Below are positions 24,300 through 36,159 of a stretch of DNA of 64,000 nucleotides, piece by piece (position 1 is the stretch's first letter; each line of letters starts with the position of its first letter). The notes beneath the pieces were generated by a model. That model worked only from the letters and a program-made list of their open reading frames with translations. It had not been told where the DNA came from and made no database searches. Position numbers and translations under genes: made by a program. Source of the stretch: Sphagnum compactum (lineage: Eukaryota; Bryophyta; Sphagnopsida; Sphagnales); NCBI GenBank assembly GCA_965153455.1, contig OZ234498.1:17360001-17424000 (forward strand). The letters run 5' to 3'.

Positions 24300-24755
24300 T
24301 AAATTGCGGTCACCCTTGTGGTCATTATGCCCAAGGAGTGTCCACCCTTGTTGAAGGAGTGACCTTTGTCTAATGAACAACCGCTAGTATTGAAAAAATA
24401 ACCACCCATGTCCAAAGAATGTGACCTAATTTTGGTTGCCCTTGTCCAAGGAACAACCACCCTTATCCAAGGAGCAATTGCCCTTGTGCAAGGAATGCAA
24501 TCAAATTTCAATCACCCTATCCAACAAGTGATCGCCTTTGTCCTATGAGTGATCACCCTTGTTTTGGTAGTGACCACCTTTTTTAAGGAACATGACCAAA
24601 TTGTGGTTGCCATTATCCAAGGAACAATCACCTTTGTCCAACAAGTGATCTACCTTGTTTAGGGTGCGCAACCAAATTGTAGTCACCCCTTTTTAGGGAG
24701 TGACCATTCTTGTTCAAGAAATAGTCTTTGGACCACCCTTGTCCAAAGGAATGAT
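24300..24755 (+). repeat. Degenerate tandem repeat of CACCCTTGTCCAAGGAGTGA-like units
   Basis: The phrase CACCCTTGTCCAAGGA or close variants (ACCTTTGTCC, GCCCTTGTGCAAGGA, ACCCTTATCCAAGGAGC) recurs more than ten times at irregular spacing of roughly 25-30 bp. Every few units an AATTTTGGT or AATTGTGGT spacer follows. The units have drifted considerably, so the array is old. No coding role is apparent. Confidence 0.75.
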
Positions 24756-26544
24756 AATTTCTTGAATAGGGGCAATATTGAACAATTAAAATTTGGTTGC
24801 ACCCTAAATAGAGCTTAACCAAATTTTGGTCATTCTAAAATGATTAAAAGGCAACTAATGACAACTTTTATGCTTCAATGGAATCAAATTTCAATATAAA
24901 AAGGTCACAACCATTTCATTTTGTTATTTTTTCAACCTCTTTTTATGTGCCATAGTAGGTTCCTAGACATTGGTTGTTATTTGCAATCAATGCAAGGTGA
25001 CTTGAGTATGTTGTAGCCATTTTTTTGAATCAAAGTTCAAAGGGTTCCTTTGCTTAATTATTTTTACCTTACAAGACTATGGTTGTTTTTAACAATTATT
25101 GGTTAAAAGGTAGGGGTTGTGGGCTGAAAGGACACAAGGTGTGTGGGCAACCTAGGGCAACATGTCCAACTCAATATTTAAGCACTTTAGAGAGGAATAT
25201 TTTTCACAAGATTTAACATCCAAGCGATTTCAAAAAGATTTTTCATGAGAAGATTAATTTGGAACTAAGTTGACTTTTAAAGGCTCATCTCAAAAAAAAC
25301 AAAAAGTCTCAAGGGAAAATTGGCCCAACCCAAAGGCCACCATGACATGTACAATGTAAATTAAGGCTATGATGAACATTTGTTTACAAAATGATATAAC
25401 CACCTTGACAATGTTGTATGTTAACTTTCAATTGGAAAGGTTTGAACAATACATGATTGCCATGCAAAAACATTCAAGGAAGTTTTGTCCAAGACTTTGA
25501 GTTTGGAGAGGATTGTAATTACAAGGATTATTTACAATGGGGGGAGTTAAAACTAAAGGTTCCCTTTCAACTTGGTTCAATGGGTGTCAATAATTTACCC
25601 ATTGAAGCAAGACTAGTTAGTCAAGATTCGTTTGTTGCATGAGAAGGTGAAATGGTGGATGATTGGTTGAAATTTTTTGTGAAAAGTAAAATAAGAGTTC
25701 CTTCATGGTGGAGAAAGGATAGAAGGCAAATTTCAACCGTGCAAGAATAAGGGGTCATTTGGGTGCCACCACTAGCCAAACTTGTACCTTATTTGAATGG
25801 TCCAAGTTGGCAAAGTAAACATGGAAAAATTTTCAAAATGCAAATTGAGAATTTTGACCAAGTGCTTTCATACATTGAGTTTGTTGGAAAAACATTGAAA
25901 ACAAAGGATAAGTATTAGGCACGATGCCAATTTTGTGTGGAGGCATTGGATTGTTCCATTAATTAATCATCTTAATGTCATAAAATTTTATGCCATCCAT
26001 GTAAAAACCTTGAAGGCATATAATTGTGGTGGAATGAAAACAAGTTTAAGGAGATGTTGAAGTACCATGATAGGTCCATGTGCAAAGGTGAGGTTAGAAG
26101 TGAAGGTGTGGTGGGAACATCCTTATCATATTGGATGATACATAAGTGTTTAGATCTTTCCCAAATATGCATGTGTTCGATGTTGTCAATGATGGGCCAT
26201 CTAGTTCATTTGATGACTTTTAATTACATGTTCTTTGAAAGTTCAACTAAGTGAAAACATGTGGATTGAACATTTAAAATTGGCATTATCATCCTCGTTT
26301 GAATCCTAGCCAAAAAATGAAGGTCATGTTCAAATGTGATAATGCCTTAAAGTGTTTAAACCTTGGATTAGGTGGTTCCTATTGTTTTATTAAAGCCAAT
26401 TACAAGCTAAAGGCAAATTAGGCTGAGGATGGATGGGCTATCTGTGTAAAAAATTCAAAAAACAAAAACATGTAACATTTTCACCAATCATTGATTTTTT
26501 TAATGGTGAAATTACTCCAAGAACAATCCCACTCAAATCAAGTT
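24756..26544 (+). other. Spacer with anonymous decayed coding-like stretches
   Basis: Between about 25457 and 26270 several + frames in sequence look peptide-like, for example YLQWGELKLKVPFQLGSMG (25530-25590) and KFKEMLKYHDRSMCKGEV (26044-26100). They are interrupted by stops. They lie just upstream of the hAT relic at 26545 in the same orientation and may be its 5' part or an older insertion. I do not recognise the protein. Confidence 0.35.
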
Positions 26545-28200
26545 TATTAAAGATTTGGTTTGTAAGGGGTATGAAAGTGTTTTAGACATTGAGCCTATTT
26601 GGTTCAAGAAATTGATAATGAGAAGATCAAATACAAAGGTTAAATTGCTTACATGCCACCATTTTGTTTCAAAACACATTCCTAACATGGTATCAAAACT
26701 AGTGGATGGGTATATGTTGCTTTTGTTGGCCAAATGTGTGGTTGCAAGTGTTACATTCGATTTCTAGATGTTTAGGGTCTTATGATTTTTCCTAATGGTG
26801 AATTTCATATATGATGTTTAGTAGTCTTTTCATGTCACATTATAATAAAATTTGAAACATTGCACATTATAGGGGTAACATTGGTTGAAATAGTGAAACC
26901 TTTATTGGATGCAAATGGGATATCATGAGTCACACCCACCCCTTGGGTGATTGTTTATTAGGTGTTTATTTTGGAAGATTCTTGGAATATTTTGAACAAA
27001 AGTCTAAAAAAATCCTAAATGTTTTTGAAAATTTTCATCACACTATTATGTTATGGTTTACATTAAAAATTTGCTAAAAATATGTCATTAAAAAAAAATT
27101 CAAGTCCATTTACAAGTCTTTTTACTGTTTAAAAACATTTCATAGTGTTTTTGGGTCTTTTTCTTTCATTAGATTTCAAACTTTTAGAATATATATACCA
27201 ATACCTTGAAAATAACATATGTAAAAGCAATTTCATTGGAGTTCTTTATTTTTTTCTAACATCTTAGATACACAAAACCAAACATTGATTACAATTGTTT
27301 GTGTATGTGTTAATGTGAGCGCACCTTTCTAGCATAATATCATTTTACAAATAAGATGATCTTACATATGTGAAGGATGAGGGAGCTAACTTGAATACCT
27401 TGGCATCATCCTTCTTTCAAGTGGTTAGTTGTGAACCATTATAGCTAACAAATGATCTATATTCATGTGTATGCTTTGGGCATGCCATGAATGAGGGATG
27501 TTGGTATGCTATTGGTGTAAATGCTAAAATATCTGTTGGCATAACACACAAAAAAAAATGCCCAATCCACCTTGCAGAAAACAATAACTTAGCCAAAGAA
27601 GAGTGGTAAAAGCCACTAAGAATGGGACAAGGCTTGTAGGGATGCTAGATTACCTCTTCACAAGTTGAAAGTGGTGATGAAAACAAGGTTTGCTAGTAAA
27701 GTTGTGCACTTATAATATACTTTGGAATATGGGCCATCAATATTTGTTATTGTAATTATAACCTTTAGTTACAATCTATGGTACCATGTGGGAAGACATG
27801 GGTAGTGGCCATAGTTGGGACTAAGACATTTAATTTGGTTGCACAAAACAATGTGTACTTAGTCAAACTTGAAGGTTTTTGATTTCTCTCAATGTTTTGT
27901 ATCTACCTTGACCATTAGTGTGAAACTACAAGCCAATATTGACCATAGGACAATAGTTAGCCCTTATTGCAATTTGAAAATTATGATTTGAAATTTGGAG
28001 ATTTTGTATTGTTGAATGGCTACAAAGGTGGTGAAAAAATTTCTCCTGTTTTTATCCTTTGCTCAAACTATTTAGAATGAGAAGGCACACTACATGATGT
28101 TTGAGCCAAGGTACAAGGGCCTAACACATGTTTGTGAATTTGTTGGTTGAAAACAAGCAATGAAAATTGTTCATGAATGTGACAAGGGTCGTTGCAAGCT
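26545..28200 (+). pseudogene. Second hAT transposase relic (moss/fern-type hAT)
   Basis: Ordered + strand blocks fit one hAT transposase family seen in mosses and ferns: EPIWFKKLIMRRS (26590), HIPNMVSKLVDGY and TFDF (to 26766), CFGHAMNEGCWYA (about 27473-27512), AQSTLQKTIT followed by a stop and PKKSGK (27560-27610), EWDKACRDARLP and KLKVVMKTRFASKVV (27620-27710), and EKAHYMM.EPRYKGLTHVCEFVG then KQAMKIVHECD (28080-28180). Many in-frame stops and shifts separate the blocks. One stop (TAG) stands where a Trp is expected after QKTIT. The last block corresponds to the C-terminal LDPRFKGL region of hAT transposases. No terminal inverted repeats were identified. It is unrelated in sequence to the relic at 14590-15760. 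Confidence 0.75.
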
Positions 28201-30719
28201 AAGGTGGTTGACTTTTTATGTCACATGATCCTACATAAAGTTTTGTACATTGACATGCCACAAAATCATTAATATATCAATTTTTCAATTGCGTTAAAAT
28301 TTTCAACTTGAATATGAAGACATGTATTATAAAATTGTAGAAAATATACACCAATTTTGTAATCTTTAATGGAGTTTTGAAGTTCAACTTTATGGACTAC
28401 TATAATTGCACTTCCTTATGAATGCATTTAAATGTGTATCACTTTTGATCACAATGTACTGTTAAAACATTTAATATATGATGTATTTAGAAAACCATAA
28501 ATGCATAAACTTTATAGAAAAACTTTAATTAACAATAATTTTTTTGGAATGACTTGAAATGAACCTTATTTTTTGACATCTACATTAGAATCATTTTTTG
28601 GTGGATTTCTATTTTCTCTTTCCTAACATGTGTGTTAAAAAAATGTTTAATCAAACTATTGTTCACATGCACTTGATTAGTTCATTAGTCACCACATTAT
28701 CCCCATTTTATCAATGATACCATAATAAATTATCATTTTAACATTACAAAATGAACTTATATGAGTGTTTTATTTGCCATAAATGAGTCACCCTTCCACC
28801 AATCAATAGTGTTTATTGCCTATGCTCATCAAAATGAACAACTTTTGAATTCACTTGTTGTTACAAGCCTTCCATTTTTTGCAATGCCTACGATAGATGT
28901 GCTTCCTTGTTTGATTGTCCATCATGCCCAACTAAGCCTTCAGAAAGGCTTTTACCTATTGAACTTTTAATGTTTCAATTGAAAAATGTGTGCGTCTTTT
29001 GTTATGGTGGAAAACAAATTGTTAGAGGTGGTTGAATGTGCCATCATTAACAAAGGTAGATCCTAGCAATTCTTGAGAGCCAAATTGAAAGTGGATGGAT
29101 TTTTGGAATGGAGAACTTAGACTCATTAGTGATTATTTACAAAACTTAATTTAATGATGGTAGGGTGGGGTGTAGCTTTGCAAACGTGGACATCAACAAG
29201 TTTTTTACAATTGAAACATATCTACTAAAATTTCCCGAAGTTGAATTGGGGGAGGTCAGGATGTTTGAAAAAGATTAATGTAAATTTTGTTTATACAACT
29301 CAATTCTATTACACCAATTTTGAAACTTGGCCTTTAGTGGTAGCCATTAGTGTTCTGAACACTTTCCCTTTTATGTAATGCAAGAGACCAATTTTGATTC
29401 ACTATAGTTACAATTTCTATCATTCAAAAAACCTTTTCTAGGCAACCTTGATCACTTTTGCATGACAAATAAGATGCATTTGTTGCAAGTTGTAATCTTT
29501 CCCATTGCAATTCAAGGTTATTAAAAGTTGCTTCAATGTTCCATGTGTAAATATATTTCATGACATGTTTTTAAGTCTTAATATTTTGTAAATGTTCAAA
29601 GTGTTTGTATGTGCAAAGATTGCTTCATCCAAAGTGTCGTTATGTCAATTTTAGATTATTCTTTTTAGAATTACAATATGATGCATATTTTTAATACCAT
29701 ACCATTTAACATATTCCCCTAGTACGTCAATTTGAATTTTGCTATATTCATGCCTAGTACTTGTCTAATATAGAATTACTCATACCAAATGCAAACCCTA
29801 CCTTGGAACAATTTTTGCTACTTAAGGCCTTACCCATTTGACCAAATAGCCCCATTGGACATACCATTACTAGTCTTGTATATGAAGGACATACTAGTAC
29901 AACAATGGTTTTGATCTTCAACTGGGTTCCAAACAATCATAGAATGGAGTGAAAGAACTTAAACCCTAGTTTTTTTCATGAAAATTGTCAGTTTTGGAAA
30001 AAGATCAACCACCAACCTAGAACTAGAGGTTCTTTTGATTTTGAAAATTTTCAAAAAATCGGAACCAAAAGTTATTAACAAAATGAAAGGACACAACATT
30101 GTATTGATGATGAAACCCTGGTAAACTTCATTAAACAAAGCACGCAGAAAAAGGGGAAAGGAAGTACAAAGAGAAAGGACTCAAGTCTAAGCTAGAAGGG
30201 CAAAAGATCAAGAAAGGGTCACAAAGGGGCAAAGGAACAAATTATGTTCCAAAACCCCCACCAATCGCAAGAAGCATATCAAAGAAAGAAAGGGAAACTT
30301 GAAAGTGTAGTAAGTCTAGAAAAACCTTCACCTGCAATGACAGCACCATTAAGGCCACCTTGCAAGATGAAGTAGATGGGTTGTATCCCTCTCCCACTAA
30401 AAGGAAAAATGTGGGAAGACATTAAATTAGCATTGGGTCTTTATTGTAGTACTGCCTGCTTTTTTCCTTGATTGGCCATTTGCCCATCCAAAATGTGTCT
30501 GGTGATGCCCAAACATATTTTGGTGCTGCCCAAACACACTTAGAGTCCTGTTATGCACATTTTGGCTCTGTAATGGACAGCTAGTGCCAATCAGAGGCCC
30601 AAAATGTGCATGACATGCAATCAAAATGTGTCTGGGCATCATCCATCTCTTTTGACAAAAAAGATGGGTTGGGCTGAGGGCAGACAAGACAAAAAGAAGC
30701 AGGCAGCACTTTAGTATTG
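28201..30719. other. Spacer, nothing recognised
   Basis: AT-rich DNA with isolated short frames and no known motif. An about 80-base phrase at 29990-30070 (ACTAGAGGTTCTTTTGATTTTG and neighbours) resembles 53630-53700. A purine-rich AAAGGGGCAAAGGA-type patch lies at 30140-30300. A TGCCCAAAC / AAAATGTGTCTGG mini-repetition lies at 30480-30640. Confidence 0.4.
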
Positions 30720-31010
30720 CCTGCAATAGTGACCAGTGTTTTTCTTTGGGGTGAAATTCTGCCAAATTTTGACCTGAAAAATATGATTTCAACCTCTACA
30801 AAGAATTTTTCTTGGGAAAAAAATGGCCTAAATTCTCCAGATTTCAAAGAAATAAAAATCCAAATCACCAGATTCTCATGATAAGTTCCAGTAGGTAACA
30901 ACAATATAAAAGGGTTCTGGTTGTTTTCTACTTTCATATCTAGTATGTAGCCAAATCTGGCTAAATTATCTTATACGATGTCAGCTACATCACAAAATTG
31001 AAAAAAAAAC
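30720..31010 (+). repeat. Dispersed repeat E, copy 1
   Basis: The end TAGCCAAATCTGGCTAAAT..GCTACATCACAAAATTG followed by an A run is shared with copies at 37663-37965, 38005-38115 and 48170-48290. Upstream of it, ATATGATTT, AAAAATCCAAATC.CCAGA and ATGATAAGTT are shared with the 37663 copy. The A run after CACAAAATTG suggests a retroposed (SINE-like or LINE 3') end, but no box A/B or ORF was found. Confidence 0.6.
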
Positions 31011-31731
31011 CCTGATACGGATACCCAATGCTGATTCAATGTCTTCCCAAAATGTCAAGTGGAGATCAAAAGCATACATACATCATGTGTAAAGCTGTTG
31101 TTATAAGTGCTATTTGTTAGAAATTAGAATCCAAACTTCTCATATGTCATTTAAAACATTACTAGAGGTTAAGTCGACTAGCAAATAATCTTGTGCACAA
31201 TAACTGCCGAGTGATTTAAAAAAAAACCAGATTTTGACTTCAAAAGCATGATTTTACCAGATTGGGAGATATTTTCCCCCAGATTTTTATGATGAGTTTG
31301 AGTACATAGCCAAGAATGTCAAAGGATCAGTCATAGGTTCTTTGAAGAGTCTGGAAGATGTGCAATTGCAGACTGATGAGGAGCATTAGGCTAGTTGGCA
31401 TGAACTTGTGTTGGTTTTTCACAGTCCTCCCTCAACTTTCCTTTCACAAGTTGCTATAATTTTGTTCCATTTTCAAGTTACATGTTCTCCTACAACATAC
31501 TTAGCTCCTGATCTTTAATTCCTTCTTGTTTTGGTACTTAACCCATAAAAATCCAAGCCCTTGTTTCTTTAAAAATTGTAAAGCATTCAAAGAAATATTT
31601 TAGTGTACAACCAAGGTACCAGGTCTATTTGGTGTAATTTTACCTCCACAGCAGGGACCGTATTTTTCATGTCAACAAAGGGATTACACTTTGTAAAGTT
31701 TCCCACTATTTACGTGGATGGTATATTACTA

Positions 31732-32022
31732 GTGTCGGCTGGTCATTGAGTTTTGACCTGGTTACCAACTCGATGATTAACCTACCAGTTGGTTATTGGT
31801 TTTTTGATAACTAGTTAAATCGATAGCTGCCTGATATTGAATTTTCAAAATCTAATAACTTAATAGGATGACCCGATCACCATTTAGGTAGACTATCAAT
31901 CTTTAAACACTAATAAAAAAAATTGTAAAAAAAAAAGAAAATGATAATTTAAAATTTTAATCTTTTAAAAAACTCTATAACCAGTTATTATAGTCAATCG
32001 GTTAACTGGCTGTCTAGATGGG
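31732..32022 (+). mobile_element. Small TIR element B, copy 2
   Basis: Left end GTGTCGGCTGGTCATTGAG and interior words TTGACCTGGTTA, AAAATCTAATAACTTA, GGATGACC and TATCAATCTTTAAAC match copy 1 at 17672-18021. The right end (AACTGGCTGTCTAG) has diverged, so the terminal inverted repeat is only partly readable. Confidence 0.6.
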
Positions 32023-32151
32023 TTTAGACTGTGTTCTGCAGATTAACCCCTCATTAGAACTACGGGCTTGAGACAAACAGGGTGTTGATCTGCTGTGTGC
32101 TAAGTGGCACATAATGAGTTTTAAAGGGGATTCTATGGATTGCTTATTAAA

Positions 32152-32521
32152 GTTATCCCTCAAGTCACACTCTCTTTCACCCCCTATCCCCTTCGCTTTC
32201 ACCCCTTATCCCCTCTTTCAGTGGTATCTGCAAAGTAAGGAAATTTTATTATATCTCAGTATGAAATTTTGATACTCAGCATTTAATGCACAAGGTTCGA
32301 GAGTAATTATAGTAGTTGTACAGGTAGGAGCAGTGAAAATATATGTAGCAGCAGTGGAGACGCTCAGGAAAAGTGAAAGAGGGGATGAAACTCAGGGGAA
32401 AAACTAGTTTGGGTCCCAGTTATTTTGTTTTGTAAAATTTTATTCCCAGTTACACATTTGATGCCTTATTATGCCGAAACTGGCCGTTCTCGCCCTCTAG
32501 TCGCCTGACTTTAGGGATAAC
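32152..32521 (-). mobile_element. TIR element A, copy 1 (370 bp)
   Basis: The ends GTTATCCCTCAAGTCA and, from the other strand, GTTATCCCTAAAGTCA agree at 15 of 16 positions. The interior matches the copy at 59014-59431 in opposite orientation along its length (CTTTCACCCCCTATCC, AAGGAAATTTTATTA, GTACAGGTAGGAGCAGTGAAAATA, CCCAGTTA, ATTATGCCGAAACTGGC). There is no coding capacity. Flanks are AT-rich; no certain target duplication. Superfamily unknown. Confidence 0.8.
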
Positions 32522-33120
32522 TTTATTGTGAAGCATTTTTTAGTTGCACTGTGACAATATCTTACTTTTATGTCTTGCAAAAAGGGCACAACAGATATTT
32601 GATTTGCTTTAATTTTCCATATTTGTATTGGTATTTTGACACAATGACTGCAGGAGCTTTCAGGGCTGTTTAGAATCTAAGTACACTGTAAGATAATAAG
32701 TACAGTCTTGTGTACAGACTCATTCTGAGTAGAGCTGTAAGTTTACTGTGAACTGCAAAGTTGGGAGTAGGCACCCATTTTGATTTGTCAGTCTCTAAGT
32801 ATTTCCATCTTTGGCAGGTTGCAGAAATATGCCATTGGCGGAATCCAAATGAAGTTCAGATTTGCATGTTTTACTCTACACAACGACATGTACTTCTTTT
32901 GTTTTGTTCTTTTTTAAAAAAAATTTTAATAAAAAGACTTGTCCATTCTTAGGGCAGAGACATGATTATGTGACTAGCTGCTTGTTTATTGAGCAAGTTT
33001 GTTTAATTTTGAAACTCATTTGCCTTTAGAGAATCAGCAACTTTCTACTTGCTGCCACTTAGATTTCAGTTCATTCCTCTTTTTCAATTCAATCGGCAGT
33101 CTATCTCAGACTAATTTCGC

Positions 33121-33535
33121 ATTTTATGAGCAAAACTTTCAGTGAAGTAACAACACAGTAAGGGGACCAACGCACAACATCACCACAGATAACTCATAAG
33201 ACATTAGCATTTTATGAGCGAAACTATCAATGAAGTAACAATACAGTAAGGGGACCACCGCACAACATCACCACATATAGCTCATAAGACATTAGCGTTT
33301 TATGAGTGAAACTTGCAATGAAGTAACAACACAGTAAGGGGACCAACGCACAACATCACAGATAGCTCATAAGACATTAGAATTTTATGAGTGAAACTAT
33401 CAATGAAGTAACAACACAGTAAGGGGATCAATGCCAACATCACAGATAGCTCATAAGACATTAGCATTTTATGACTGAAACTTTCAATAAAGTTACAACA
33501 CAGTAAGAGGACCAATGACAACACCACCGTTTTAT
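33121..33535 (+). repeat. Minisatellite, 84-88-bp unit, nearly 5 copies
   Basis: TTTATGAG (TTTATGAC in the last copy) recurs at 33123, 33211, 33298, 33384 and 33468, so the unit shortens stepwise through small deletions (88, 87, 86, 84). Each unit holds AATGAAGTAACAACACAGTAAGGGGACCAA (with variants), then CATCAC(CA)AGATAGCTCATAAGACATTAG. CTCATAA and TTATGAG flank each junction and can pair. The open frames through it are repeat artefacts. Confidence 0.85.
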
Positions 33536-34970
33536 CGCTCGTATTTGCGGATCAATTGGGTTCCTTTGATCAGGCTTGTAAAAACCTCTGCTCAAATTCC
33601 TAGTAGAGTTGGAGGAACACTTACAAAACTGTAATATCTGCTTGTGGGCATTACCAAAAATGAGGCCTACCTTGGCATGCGAGTCCTTATTCTGATAATG
33701 ACCATGGCCTCTGGCATTACTCTACACTTAAAAGAATTCAACGTGTGTAGTCAGTATTTGAAGTCCATTTGTGAACATGTCAATTGTTGGTTTATCTTGA
33801 ATACTCCAGTTCCATCCCTATAGTTTTTAGTTCCCTTTCCTACCTACCACATGGAAATATGTGTTGGGATGGCCATATTTATACAACCTGACACTGTAAA
33901 GGGGACTTAGTCAATTTACATGCCAGCCCCCCTTAAACATGTCAATGAGTCCTCTCTCCAAATATCATTGTTTTGCTACCCTACTACTACCCTCTGTAAC
34001 TCATCCTCAGTGGTCATTCAACCCCTGGACAATCTAGTCTATGATTCCCTGACCTCTAAGAAAGAGAAAGGAAAGGGGGAGGAAAAAAAAATCTGATGTT
34101 GCAGTTTTGTTTCCAATTTTGTGTGATATAGTCACAATGGAAATCATCCACCAAGGGTTTAGCCAAATTTGGCTACAGTTTGGAAAAGTAAAAAAAATAA
34201 AAAAAACCCTGCTAAACCTGCTGGAACCTATTGTCTAGATATGGTGATTTCTGGAAAACACTCCTTTAAATTTGGCAAATTTGGCCCATTTTTTTGATTT
34301 TTTTTTTTTTTGAATGAGTTGCACTGGATTTGTTTTGCCACTAAGTATAGAAAATTTGGAAAAAAGGCAAAAAAAGAAAAAAAAAAGCTAGTTGTGGCAC
34401 ACAAAATTTAAGAATAACAACTGGATTTTTGCAGCAAAAGATTGTTGACTAACAACAACTGGAGGTTGCAGCATGAAAATTGTAGAATAAAAAAAATTGT
34501 TGGACCACACATATCACCACATCCGATGTAACAGAAAGTCACAAACTCATAACATTTCAAAACATTGCAAGCTTCTGCAAGGTCATCATGTACTTATTAT
34601 TTATTTATTTATTTGTTTATTCATCATGTACTATGTAATGGGTGGTGTTAGGTTGTGTCAGAGTGTGTCTAATAAGAAACACAAATTATTGTAACTAAGT
34701 GGGGTTTTTTTTTTCCCCACTTTTTGTGTTGCCCAGAGACCAGCTATCTGGGGTAGTACCCAGTTGAGGGTGCAAAGCCCAGGTATTATTTATCAGGAGA
34801 CGAGGGGGGCCACCCACACCATGCATGGAGAGCCTTCCTGCTTTGTCTGAGCATAATTTGTTTTCAAAGAAAAAAGCCTGGACATCATCGATCAGAGCAT
34901 GTAAAAGCCTTTTTTAAAGCTTAAATTAAGAAGCCAAAAAGGAAACTTCAAGAGTTGCAGCATTCATATA
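33536..34970. other. Spacer, nothing recognised
   Basis: No gene is recognised. The palindrome AGCCAAATTTGGCT at 34161-34174 is the same word found at the end of repeat E copies, so a small fragment of that family may be present. Confidence 0.4.
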
Positions 34971-36159
34971 TCTTATATATAAAGTGCCTTGTCTGTCCGT
35001 CGAGGTCCTGAAAGTCGAGGTCTTGTCCGTCCGTCGAGGTTCTGAAACCCAGATCGGGACCCGCCTGTCCGTCCGTCTGGTCGAGGTACTGAAACCCAGA
35101 TCCCAAATTGTAAAAGTAAAATAACCACCCAAAAACCTGCCTGGCTCCTCTTTTCCGGGTTTTCGTAAAACCCGGCAGTTCTGTGCACGAAAACCCGGCA
35201 GTTCTGTGATTATGTGGATGAAATATTATATGTTTTTAGTTCCGTCCAATGAGCTCAGAGTTCTGGATGGGTGGTTATGAGGATGAGATATCATGTATTT
35301 GTAGTTCCGTCCAATTAGGAGGAATGATTTGTGGATGAAATATTAAAGATTTTGTAGTTTTGTCCACTTAGAGTTTTGGATGGATTGATTATGTGGATGA
35401 AATATTTATGTATTCGCAAGTTCCGTCTAATGATAAGTTTTGCATGGTGATTTATTTGGATGAAATATCATGTATTTGTAATTCCGTCCAATTAGGAGTT
35501 CTGGATGGATGATTATGCAGGTGAAAATATTACGTATTTAGAGTTCCATCTAATTAGGAGTTCTGGATGGATTGATGATGTGGATGAAATAAATTTGTAA
35601 ACAACCCACCACACATGCTAAAATGGCAAACAGGGGAGTGGGGATGGTAGGTCAGAATACCTGAACCCGTCGTATGTAGTAGTTTGCCTGGGTATTTGGC
35701 CTCCTTATCCCATAACTAGGGTCCACAATCTTGAAAGAGTCACCTTATTTGTTTCTCATGTTGAGATCTCCCAAACCATGGTGCCCGCCCCTCATCATCA
35801 TGCTCTTGGTACCGTTGGAAAGCCCACGATGAGGAGGGGTTTAATCTACCAAGGTGGTTTTGTAATGTTTAGATTTAATAGTGTAGGTGTTTGTGATTAT
35901 TGAACAATTTTTGTCGTTGAAAATTCAATAAAATCAAACTAAATTTTTTTAGGAAACTCAGGCATGCTCTTTGTATTGCTGGAAAGCCTTTCAATAAAAT
36001 AAGATTTTGTGGAGGTAATTTCATAATTTCTGAACCTAATGTCTGAGAGAGATTGAAATTTGGAATAGTTGTTGTCATTCAAAATCAGTAAAATTTCAAA
36101 TTGAATATCAGTCTTAGACCTCACGGAATCAGGCCACGTGGCGACACAAGCCACACTAG
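34971..36159 (+). mobile_element. Helitron-like non-autonomous element (candidate)
   Basis: The left edge reads A|TCTTATATATAAAG and leads into repeated GTCCGTCCGTCGAGGT words. The right edge has a short hairpin (GTGGC-GACACAA-GCCAC, 36138-36154) followed by ACTAG|T, so the element would start with TC, end with CTAG and sit between A and T, as Helitrons do. Inside are a duplicated AAAACCCGGCAGTTCTGTG and a 62-bp minisatellite, features often carried by Helitrons. The 3' stem is only 5 bp, and no RepHel protein is encoded, so this is a candidate only. Confidence 0.4.
35216..35592 (+). repeat. Minisatellite, about 62-bp unit, 6 copies
   Basis: GGATGAAAT or a variant recurs at 35216, 35281, 35333, 35395, 35458, 35520 and 35582. 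Each is followed by AT.ATGTATTTGTAGTTCCGTCCAATTAGGAGTTCTGGATGGATTGATTATG in degenerate form (spacing 52-65, mostly 62-63). It lies inside the Helitron-like candidate. Confidence 0.85.

Noticed and set aside
24300-24755. CRISPR-like array
   Set aside because: Units are irregular, degenerate and without conserved repeats separated by unique spacers; the DNA is eukaryotic.
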